Shown piece after piece: positions 34,760 to 41,870 of a stretch of 52,283 nt of DNA. This stretch comes from an uncultured Planctomycetota bacterium. GTDB lineage: Bacteria > Planctomycetota > Phycisphaerae > Phycisphaerales > UBA5793. The position numbers and the translations under genes are program-made. Below the pieces are notes generated by a model, which worked only from the letters and a program-made list of their open reading frames with translations, searched no databases and had not been told where the DNA came from. The first letter of the stretch is position 1. Each line of letters opens with the position of its first letter. The stretch lies in contig CAADHA010000025.1 of the NCBI GenBank assembly GCA_900696685.1, positions 1 through 52,283 on the forward strand, read 5' to 3'.

Positions 34760-35971
34760 ATGTCCGTCCGCAACGGCCTGTTCTCTTCGGAGTCCGTCTC
34801 CGAAGGCCACCCCGACAAGCTCGCCGACCGCATCTCCGATGCGGTGCTCGACGAGTTCCTGCGCCTGGAGCCCACCGCCCGAGTGGCCTGCGAAACCCTG
34901 CTGGCCGACCAGTGCGTGGTGGTGGCCGGCGAATTCAAGACTCGCGATCCCGACGTGTTCCGGCAAGTGCGCGAACGCGCCGTGCCCATCGTGGCCGGCG
35001 TGCTGCGCGACGCGGGCTACCGCGACGGCGCCACCGGCATCGACCCCGAGCGCTGCGAGGTGCAGGTCCGCTTCAACGGCCAGTCTGCCGACATCAACCG
35101 AGGCGTGGACCGTGCCGACGGCGTGATCGGGGCCGGCGACCAAGGGCTGATGTTCGGCTACGCCTGCGACGAGACGCCGGAGTTGATGCCGGCGCCGATC
35201 GTGTATGCACACCGGCTGGTCCGTCGTCAGGCCGAACTGCGCCGTTCTGGCGCCCTGCCCTGGCTGCAGCCCGACGCCAAGTCGCAGGTCAGCTTCCGCT
35301 ATCAAGACGGGCGACCGGTCGCGATCGAGGCCGTGGTGTTGTCCACGCAGCACGCCGAAGACGTCGACACCGACACCCTGCGGGCTGCGGTGAGCCGCGA
35401 GATCATCGACGCCGTCATCCCGAAGGAACTGCGCGCCAGCGGCTACCGCGAGTTGATCAACCCCACTGGCCGCTTCGTCACCGGCGGCCCGAAGGGCGAC
35501 GCCGGGCTCACGGGACGCAAGATCATCGTGGACACCTACGGTGGCGCCGCACCCCACGGCGGCGGCGCCTTTTCGGGAAAGGACCCATCCAAGGTGGACC
35601 GATCGGCCGCGTACATGGCACGATTCCTCGCCAAGCAGGTCGTGGCCCGGGGCTGGACGCCTCGGTGCCTGGTGCAGTTGGCCTATGCCATCGGCGTCGC
35701 GGAGCCGGTCAGCTTTCTTGTCGATGCCGAGGGCGCCAGCGCTGCCCGCAACGCGGAGATCGCTCGAGCGTTGCAGGAGGAGTTCGACCTCACCCCGGCC
35801 GGGATCATCCGGCGGTTGGACCTCTTGCGGCCGATCTACTACCCGACGGCGGCCTACGGGCACTTCGGGCGCGACGATCTCGACCTGCCTTGGGATAGGG
35901 TTCGACTGCCCGCCGAAACGGTTCCATCCGGTGACTCTTCACGGCTCCACTTTGAGGGGGCTCGGCCATGA
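34760..35971 (+). CDS. metK: S-adenosylmethionine synthetase MetK
   Basis: 403 residues, full length for the family, with AGAGGAG before the ATG. Canonical motifs are present: SEGHPDKLADRISDAVLD, GAGDQGLMFGYACDETPE, FVTGGPKGDAGLTGRKIIVDTYGG and GGGAFSGKDPSKVDRSAAY. It makes S-adenosylmethionine from ATP and methionine in the cytoplasm. A housekeeping metK is normally on the chromosome, so this is an extra copy on the element. It overlaps the next gene by 4 bp (ATGA). SAM is the methyl donor for the DISARM methylases, which gives one plausible reason to carry it. Confidence 0.95.
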   Translation: MSVRNGLFSSESVSEGHPDKLADRISDAVLDEFLRLEPTARVACETLLADQCVVVAGEFKTRDPDVFRQVRERAVPIVAGVLRDAGYRDGATGIDPERCEVQVRFNGQSADINRGVDRADGVIGAGDQGLMFGYACDETPELMPAPIVYAHRLVRRQAELRRSGALPWLQPDAKSQVSFRYQDGRPVAIEAVVLSTQHAEDVDTDTLRAAVSREIIDAVIPKELRASGYRELINPTGRFVTGGPKGDAGLTGRKIIVDTYGGAAPHGGGAFSGKDPSKVDRSAAYMARFLAKQVVARGWTPRCLVQLAYAIGVAEPVSFLVDAEGASAARNAEIARALQEEFDLTPAGIIRRLDLLRPIYYPTAAYGHFGRDDLDLPWDRVRLPAETVPSGDSSRLHFEGARP

Positions 35972-37101
35972 CCCGCTCGCTCTTGGATCGCCAGTCTGAG
36001 CTTCCGCGCTCGGTACCCTTGTTTCGATACGCCCCCGAGCGCGTGCGCTTCTCATGGCGAGACTGGGATCCAGCGCGCGTTCGGTCCGCCGACGACCTCC
36101 CGCAGCACCTGATCCTCGGGGAACTGGATCCATCGACCTTTGAGCAATCGACCGGCGGCTGGTCGGCACGATGGCAAGGGACTGAGGACGACACTCACTT
36201 CGACGTTGCGTACAGGGCCGACGCGGAGCGGTGGGAGATCCGTCAAACATGGTGTGGCTTGGACGGTGGGTTCAGCATCTATCCGACGCGCATACCCCTG
36301 GACAAAGTGATCGCGCAGGCCTTGTACACAGAGTTCCCGCGCAACTGGGACAGCGCGGCCAAGTCGCAGCTTGAGTCCGAGTACCAGCTCACCGTCGTCG
36401 AGCAACCAGAGAAGGCCTACTCCTTCTGCGGCATCCCCGATGGAGCCTTCCGGACGATCGTCTTCCCCGTCGCCGTGCGGAACTTGCGACCCGTCCGGCA
36501 GTGGATACAGGAGATCGCTGAAGAGTCGCCGTTGACGTACCCCATCACTGTCGAGGCGAAGCTCGTCTTCCAAGCACTCAACTACTTGGAAGGTAAGGCG
36601 CCCGACTGGACGACGCAGGAGGCAGTGGCGTTCAATCACTCGGTGATGGAAACCGGGCTGGTACCGCATGGCTTCCCGGTGAGGGAGGTGGCAAACGACG
36701 GGTCGGCGGCATGGACTCTGCGCCGCGAGATCTATTTTCTCTTCATCGGTCTACCGTTCGCCGGCCTCAACGACTTCCTGAGCCGCATGGTGAGCGAGAA
36801 CGGGCCGATCCGAGCCACATCCGATCCGAGTCTGCGGTTTGAGTTGCGGCCTGTCGTGGTGCCCGCGGCGTTCGAATTGCAGACAGAAAGCGTGGCGCTC
36901 TGGGATCGGTCGCGGACGACTCGGTCGTTCCTGCAGTTCGCACGCGCCGGCGAGACGAAGACGAGCCCGACAGTCGAGGACGTCATCGATGCCGAAAGGA
37001 ACGCGCCGGCCACCTTGGCGAATATCGAGGCGATCAGCGCCGAGTTGGTTACTGCCATCGAGAAGATCTTCCAGCAGGTCACGAAGGGAGGTAACTCTTG
37101 A
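35968..37101 (+). CDS. Hypothetical protein downstream of metK
   Basis: 377 residues starting in the metK stop (ATGA), so translation is coupled. The N-terminus is RSVPLFRYAPERVRFSWRDWD, with HFDVAYRADAERWEIRQTWCG and YPITVEAKLVFQALNYLEG further on. One mildly hydrophobic patch (EIYFLFIGLPFAGLNDFL) is present but no clear membrane helix. The C-terminus is helical. No family is recognised. Coupling to metK and to the next gene suggests a shared function. Confidence 0.68.
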   Translation: MTRSLLDRQSELPRSVPLFRYAPERVRFSWRDWDPARVRSADDLPQHLILGELDPSTFEQSTGGWSARWQGTEDDTHFDVAYRADAERWEIRQTWCGLDGGFSIYPTRIPLDKVIAQALYTEFPRNWDSAAKSQLESEYQLTVVEQPEKAYSFCGIPDGAFRTIVFPVAVRNLRPVRQWIQEIAEESPLTYPITVEAKLVFQALNYLEGKAPDWTTQEAVAFNHSVMETGLVPHGFPVREVANDGSAAWTLRREIYFLFIGLPFAGLNDFLSRMVSENGPIRATSDPSLRFELRPVVVPAAFELQTESVALWDRSRTTRSFLQFARAGETKTSPTVEDVIDAERNAPATLANIEAISAELVTAIEKIFQQVTKGGNS

Positions 37102-37715
37102 ACGATGAGATCGATCTGGACTACCGGCCGGACACCTACTTCCGGCCGCAGAAGCTGGAGCGCTACCTGCTGTCGAAGGTGAAGGGCGCTGTGCTGCGCA
37201 CGAAGCTGCAAGCCCTGTTCGACGCCGGCCGGCACGCCGAGGTGCGCACGCTGCTGACCGCCGAGGGCATCTCGGCCGCCGACCGCAAGGCGTTGGAGTC
37301 GGTTCACCCGATGTTCATGGGCGGCAACTACCTGCCCGACACGGAAGACGGCGAGGTGGAGATCGCTCGCATCAGTATCAAGTCGACGACCTACGACGTG
37401 ACGTGCGTCTACGCCCGGCCGGACGGAGGCGTCATCCACTACCGGGTGGTCGACGAGTACGGCGGCGAGACGCTGGAGGGGACGACGGAGGTACGGACCG
37501 AGAAGCCGATGACGCTGGGCGCGTTCGCGGACTTCTTCCTCGGTGCGTGGCCTCTGATCGACGTGCTGGAGATGAACTTCGAAGGCGATCTGGACGCGAG
37601 CCTGGACTTCTTCTCCGCCGAGTCCGAGTTCTACCCGGACTTCGACCGACTGTGCCGGCAGCGCGTGATCGAGCACTTCCCTGAGCCGGAGGAAGAAGAC
37701 GATGCGGAGCACTGA
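37098..37715 (+). CDS. Hypothetical acidic protein, TTG start
   Basis: 205 residues. The TTG at 37098 overlaps the preceding stop (TTGA) and has GGGAGGT just upstream, a strong ribosome-binding site that decides the start. The N-terminal part (YFRPQKLERYLLSKVKGAVLR) is basic and helical, followed by a beta-rich region (VEIARISIKSTTYDVTCVYARPDGGVIHYRVVDEYGG) and a very acidic C-terminus (EPEEEDDAEH). I do not recognise the family. It is the third gene of the metK unit. Confidence 0.7.
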   Translation: MNDEIDLDYRPDTYFRPQKLERYLLSKVKGAVLRTKLQALFDAGRHAEVRTLLTAEGISAADRKALESVHPMFMGGNYLPDTEDGEVEIARISIKSTTYDVTCVYARPDGGVIHYRVVDEYGGETLEGTTEVRTEKPMTLGAFADFFLGAWPLIDVLEMNFEGDLDASLDFFSAESEFYPDFDRLCRQRVIEHFPEPEEEDDAEH

Positions 37716-37769
37716 GGCTGGCAATTACGTGCTCTGCGGCGCCACCCCTCCGCCGAGAGCTGACTGACC

Positions 37770-39413
37770 ATGGCAAAGCTCTACCCCGCCCTGCCATTGC
37801 TCGACTCCCATTCAACCGGGCTGGCCGCCGAGCTCGACGTCGCGCATCGCCTCGGGGCAGGGTTGTCCGAAGCGTTCGCGGTCTTTCACAGCGTCGACTG
37901 GAGCATCGGCTCGGCGGCTGCCGAACGGCACGGTGAGATCGACGTCGTGGTCGCCAACCAGGCCGGCGACCTTCTGCTCATCGAGGTGAAATCTGGTGGC
38001 GTGGAGTTCCGGTCCGAGGGCATCTTCAAACGCTACGGGCAACAGAAGCGGGACGTCACCGCACAGGTGCGCCTGCAGTACGGGGCGCTGCGCAGCCGGT
38101 TGGAGCGGGCGGGACTCTCGGTTCGACTGCACCACCTGTTGGTGCTGCCGGACGTCAAGGTGAAGTCCGAGACGGTCCAGTGGCCGCAGGAACGCATCGT
38201 CGACTGCGACGAACTGGACCACCTGGTAGGGCGCGTGATGGAGCAGCTCGGGGCCGGCACGCCTTCGCCTGCGGTGCACGCCAGAGTGATCGCGTTCCTT
38301 GAGAACCGCTTCCAGGTGGCTCCGGATGTGTCCACGATGACCGGCCGCGTGACGGAGGCGTCCCGGCGGCTGTCCGCCGGACTGGCCACGTGGGTTCCGC
38401 GTCTGACGGTGCCATCCGGGCTGATCCGGGTCGTCGGCACCGCCGGCTCGGGAAAGACGCAACTGGCGCTTCGCCTGCTGCGCGACGCCGACCAACAGGG
38501 CTTGAAGGCAAGCTACATCTGCTTCAACCGCGCCTTGGCCGACCACATGGGCCGCGTCGCCCCGGTGCGCACACCCGCGGAGACCTTCCACGAGTACGCC
38601 GTTCGAGCGTGCCGCAGAGCCGGCATGGAGATCGACTTCGGATCGGCGGGGGTTTTCGACCGAGTCGCCGCCGGGTGCATCGATGCCCTGGAGGATGCCG
38701 AGCCCGATCTGGACCTGCTGGTGCTCGACGAGGGGCAGGACCTGCAGCCGGAGTGGGTGCAGGCCATGCTGTCACGCCTGCGTCCCGAGGGCCGAGCCGT
38801 GCTGATGGAGGACCCGAGTCAACAGCTCTATGCCGACCGGCCGGGATACGAACTGCCCGACGCGACCACGGTCACGTCGCTCGAGAACTTCCGCACACCC
38901 CGCGCACTCGCCCGGCTCATCAATCTGCTGCGCCTGAGCGACGAGCCCATCGAGGCCCACTCACCGCACGAGGGGGAGGTACCCGACCCGATCGTTCACG
39001 AGGACGACACCGATTGCCTTCGAGCGACCGAATCGGCGGTCCAGCGTTGCCTGCAGCGTGGCTTCGCGACCGAGGATGTCGCCGTGGTGAGCCTGCGCGG
39101 TCGCGAGCGATCGGTCCTGCTGCGCGCGGATCGCCTGGGGCCGTGGTCGTTACGACGATTCTCGGGAGCCTATGACGACGGCGGCAGCGCCATCTGGACC
39201 CAGGGGGAGTTGCTGGTCGAGTCGGTACGTCGCTTCAAGGGGCAGGCGTCGCCCGCAGTCGTCTTGACGGAATGCGACTTCGAGTCGATCGAGCCCATGA
39301 CGCGAAGGCTGTTGTTCGTCGGGTTCACGCGGGCAAGGATGCATGCGGAGTGGGTGGTCAGTCGGAAAGTCGCAAAGCTCGTCTCGCGTGCCTTGACCGA
39401 TGCGCCGGCGTAG
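37770..39413 (+). CDS. NERD-like nuclease fused to a UvrD/SF1-type helicase
   Basis: 547 residues. Residues ~40-90 carry a nuclease-like core with GEIDVVVANQAGDLLLIEVKSG, which matches the D...ExK pattern of NERD/restriction-like nucleases. The helicase part has Walker A GTAGSGKTQLALRLL (~220), motif II LDLLVLDEGQDLQPEW (~320), ENFRTPRALARLINLL, and the C-terminal motifs RRFKGQASPAVVLTE and LLFVGFTRARMHAEW. It is short for UvrD, like the compact helicases found in defence loci. It probably unwinds and cuts DNA. It starts 54 bp after the previous gene. Confidence 0.87.
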   Translation: MAKLYPALPLLDSHSTGLAAELDVAHRLGAGLSEAFAVFHSVDWSIGSAAAERHGEIDVVVANQAGDLLLIEVKSGGVEFRSEGIFKRYGQQKRDVTAQVRLQYGALRSRLERAGLSVRLHHLLVLPDVKVKSETVQWPQERIVDCDELDHLVGRVMEQLGAGTPSPAVHARVIAFLENRFQVAPDVSTMTGRVTEASRRLSAGLATWVPRLTVPSGLIRVVGTAGSGKTQLALRLLRDADQQGLKASYICFNRALADHMGRVAPVRTPAETFHEYAVRACRRAGMEIDFGSAGVFDRVAAGCIDALEDAEPDLDLLVLDEGQDLQPEWVQAMLSRLRPEGRAVLMEDPSQQLYADRPGYELPDATTVTSLENFRTPRALARLINLLRLSDEPIEAHSPHEGEVPDPIVHEDDTDCLRATESAVQRCLQRGFATEDVAVVSLRGRERSVLLRADRLGPWSLRRFSGAYDDGGSAIWTQGELLVESVRRFKGQASPAVVLTECDFESIEPMTRRLLFVGFTRARMHAEWVVSRKVAKLVSRALTDAPA

Positions 39414-39521
39414 TGGTCCCATGACCAGCGGATTGATGGTGTGCTCACCGGCAGCGAGTCCTGTGCGGCGGGGTTTCGTCGCGAGATCGATAGGCCGCGA
39501 TCCGCTGAGACACTCGGTCCC

Positions 39522-39830
39522 ATGTACGTGATCGACCTGACCCACTACCTGGACCCCAAGGGTGCGATCGCGCCCGAGCGAGGCCCCGCCCGAAAGTTGG
39601 CGGACTTCCTGACCGCCGTGGTCGCTCACGCTTCCGACTTCGATCGGCCCGGCGACGCGCCCGGCCCCGTCTGCTTCAAGTGCCGCAAGCGCGACCACCG
39701 CGTCGTCGACACCGGTATCGCCGAGGGTGACGTCGTCGTCTGGCGCTGCCCGGCTTGCGGTACCGAGGGACGGATCTCGAACTGGCAAGGCACGTTCTGG
39801 GACTTGAGCCAGGGCACGCCGTCGAGATGA
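39522..39830 (+). CDS. Small zinc-ribbon protein
   Basis: 102 residues from ATG 39522. The first half (MYVIDLTHYLDPKGAIAPERGPARKLADFLTAVV) is followed by a zinc ribbon: CFKCRKRDHRVV and WRCPACGTEGRI give two CxxC pairs about 30 residues apart. The end reads SNWQGTFWDLSQ. It likely binds zinc and perhaps nucleic acid. I recall similar uncharacterised proteins but no function. The 108 bp before it have AGCGGAT and ATCCGCT arms (39438-39504) that might fold. Confidence 0.72.
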   Translation: MYVIDLTHYLDPKGAIAPERGPARKLADFLTAVVAHASDFDRPGDAPGPVCFKCRKRDHRVVDTGIAEGDVVVWRCPACGTEGRISNWQGTFWDLSQGTPSR

Positions 39831-39852
39831 CCCCAAAGTACCCGCCCGATTC

Positions 39853-41277
39853 ATGGCGAAGACACCCACCGAAGACCTGGAAGCGTTTCTCGGCCGTCAG
39901 GACGCGGGGGACCTGGTCGCGGTGCTGCTCGAGCTCGCCAAGGACCACGAGGCGGTTCAGGCACGCCTTGAGCGGATGCAGCTGGCCGATCGTCCGGACA
40001 AGCTCGCCGCCGGTTTCAGGAAGACGCTGTCCGGCTGGCGGCGTTCGACCAAGTTCTACGGCTATCGCGAGGCGAGCGAGTTCGGCCGCATGCTCGACGG
40101 CTGGCTGGACCAGGTGGCGCGTGAGCTGCTGCCCAAGGATCCTCCAGCCGCCCTCACGCTCTTCGAGGCCTTCATCGAGGCGGACGCGGCGTGGTTCGAT
40201 CGCGCCGACGACTCCGACGGCGTGATCGGGGACGCCGTGCGCGCGGCCTGCCGCCACTGGCTGCAGGCGGCCGCCCGCTGCGAAACCCCGCGCGACGTCT
40301 GGCCGGAGCGCCTGCTGAAGCTCTACGAGGCCGACCAGCACGGGGCGCGCGACGAACTGCTGCGCAGTGCCGGCCTTCTGCTCGACGAGCCGGCCCAGCG
40401 CGGGCTCGTCGCACGGCTGGAGTTGCAGCTGGCGCAGGCACTGGATGCGTCCCCGCTTGGGCAGAGTCCGCCGGACGGGGTGTTCCGCATCTCGGGGGCG
40501 CTGTCTTTGCTGGCCGAGTCGCTGCACGACCCTGACATCCAGGTTCGTGCCTCGCTGCGCTACAGCCCGAACCCGAACCAGGTGCAGCGGCAGGCGTTCG
40601 CCCGGGCCTATCTCGACGCCGACCGGCCGGCCGACGCGCTCACCTGGCTGCAGGACGCCTGGGGCCACCTCGACGACAGCCGGCAGGACCTTCTCGCCGA
40701 TGCCTTGGAGCGACTCGGCCGCTTCGAGGAGAGCTCACCGATACGGCAACGGATGTTCGAGCGCACGCTGTCGGACTTCTACTTCCAGCGCTGGCTGGAG
40801 CACCTGCCCGAGGCTGCACGTCCCGAAGCCGTCGCCCATGCCCGGCAACTCGCGCTCCGCCACGATGACCTGACGGCCGCGGCCACGCTGCTGCTGCAAC
40901 TCGGCGACGCGCACGCTGCCGAGGGAAGGCTGCTGGCCGAACCCGGGCGCATTGACGGCAACCACTGCGGCAGCCTCGTTCCACTGGCCAAGGCCCTGCG
41001 CGCCCACGACTGCCCGCGCGGCGAGACCGTCGTCTATCGAGCCTTGCTGAGAGGCATCCTGGATCGTGCGTACGCGCGCGCCTATGGCCACGCGGCGCGC
41101 TACTGGGCTCGCCTGAAGGAGATCGCAGGCAGCGGCGCCAGCCTGCTGCCAATGTCGTCGCACGAGCACTTCGAGGCAGAGATCCGGACACGCCACGGGC
41201 GAAAGACGGCCTTCTGGGCGTACGTGAACGGCACTCGCCGCGACCGCCACGACGAGGCGGACGATCCGGACCTGTAG
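39853..41277 (+). CDS. Alpha-helical repeat protein (DUF6880-like)
   Basis: 474 residues, almost entirely predicted helix, rich in Leu, Ala and Arg. Recurrent units such as AFARAYLDADRPADALTWLQDAWGHLDD and DLLADALERLGRFEESSPIRQRMFERTL resemble tetratricopeptide-type hairpins. FYFQRWLEHLPEAARPEA and ARYWARLKEIAGSGA suggest the DUF6880 family, which has no assigned function. A scaffold role is plausible. The stop is 19 bp before palindromic repeat copy B, which could act as a transcription barrier. Confidence 0.7.
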   Translation: MAKTPTEDLEAFLGRQDAGDLVAVLLELAKDHEAVQARLERMQLADRPDKLAAGFRKTLSGWRRSTKFYGYREASEFGRMLDGWLDQVARELLPKDPPAALTLFEAFIEADAAWFDRADDSDGVIGDAVRAACRHWLQAAARCETPRDVWPERLLKLYEADQHGARDELLRSAGLLLDEPAQRGLVARLELQLAQALDASPLGQSPPDGVFRISGALSLLAESLHDPDIQVRASLRYSPNPNQVQRQAFARAYLDADRPADALTWLQDAWGHLDDSRQDLLADALERLGRFEESSPIRQRMFERTLSDFYFQRWLEHLPEAARPEAVAHARQLALRHDDLTAAATLLLQLGDAHAAEGRLLAEPGRIDGNHCGSLVPLAKALRAHDCPRGETVVYRALLRGILDRAYARAYGHAARYWARLKEIAGSGASLLPMSSHEHFEAEIRTRHGRKTAFWAYVNGTRRDRHDEADDPDL

Positions 41278-41296
41278 TCCGAAGTCGGCCGGCCGC

Positions 41297-41363
41297 GCTT
41301 ATCCACGGCCGCGCGATCGGCGCCTCTCACGCAAGACTCGCGCGGCGGTGGGTAAGCCGCCTG
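41297..41363. repeat. 67-bp palindromic repeat, copy B
   Basis: GCTTATCCACGGCCGCGCG (41297-41315) pairs with CGCGCGGCGGTGGGTAAGC (41339-41357), 17 of 19 positions. It matches copy C at 44243-44309 at 66 of 67 positions and lies in the gap before the merR promoter. TTATCCAC inside it resembles a DnaA box, possibly by chance. Confidence 0.85.
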
Positions 41364-41414
41364 ACTCGACGCATGCCGACGCACGCTGAGCCCTTGGGCC
41401 ATCTTTCGTGACAG

Positions 41415-41443
41415 TTGACAAAGACAGTTCTACTGTCTAGTAT
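41415..41443 (+). promoter_or_regulatory. MerR-type promoter with operator in the spacer
   Basis: A perfect -35 TTGACA (41415-41420) and a -10 TAGTAT (41438-41443) are 17 bp apart. The spacer holds the perfect inverted repeat GACAGT-TCT-ACTGTC (41423-41437), the classic site for a MerR dimer that bends the promoter. The start codon at 41451 is only 7 bp after the -10 box, so the mRNA is probably leaderless. Confidence 0.82.
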
Positions 41444-41450
41444 TGCTGGC

Positions 41451-41870
41451 ATGAACGAGCCCAAGACGTTCACCCTTGACGAGATCGCGACTCTTTCCGA
41501 GCTGCCACGCCGCACCGTCCGGTACTACATCCAGTCCGGGCTGATCGATCGCCCGCAGGGCGTGGGCAAGGGTGCGTACTACACCCAGCGTCACGTCGAG
41601 CAGCTCCTGCTCGTTCGGAAGTGGCAGCTTGCCGGGCTGTCCCTGGAGCGGATCGGCGAGCTCCTTCGACAGCAGGCCACCGGCCCCCTGCCCCCGACGC
41701 CGCGGCGCTCAGGGACGGTGGAGGTCTGGAGCCACCTGGTCGTCGACGACGGCGTCGAGCTCACCCTGGAGCCCAGCCGCGCCGGCCTGACGCCGGAGCA
41801 GGTGCGGGCCTTCTTCCGCGCGGTGACGCAGGCCTACGCGCAGATTCACGAAAGCGAGGAAAAAGAATGA
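41451..41870 (+). CDS. MerR-family transcription regulator
   Basis: 139 residues from ATG 41451. The N-terminal winged helix-turn-helix is clear: FTLDEIATLSELPRRTVRYYIQSGLIDRP, then KGAYYTQRHVEQLLLVRKWQLAGLSLERIGELLRQQ. The C-terminal ~60 residues contain no cysteines, so it is unlikely to be a metal sensor. It ends with a helix and an acidic tail. It probably controls its own promoter and the overlapping VIT-VWA gene. The stop overlaps the next ATG by 4 bp. Confidence 0.9.
   Translation: MNEPKTFTLDEIATLSELPRRTVRYYIQSGLIDRPQGVGKGAYYTQRHVEQLLLVRKWQLAGLSLERIGELLRQQATGPLPPTPRRSGTVEVWSHLVVDDGVELTLEPSRAGLTPEQVRAFFRAVTQAYAQIHESEEKE

Noticed and set aside
41297..41310. DnaA box as part of a replication origin
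   Set aside because: Only one TTATCCAC per repeat, no AT-rich unwinding region or initiator gene alongside; probably chance within the palindrome.
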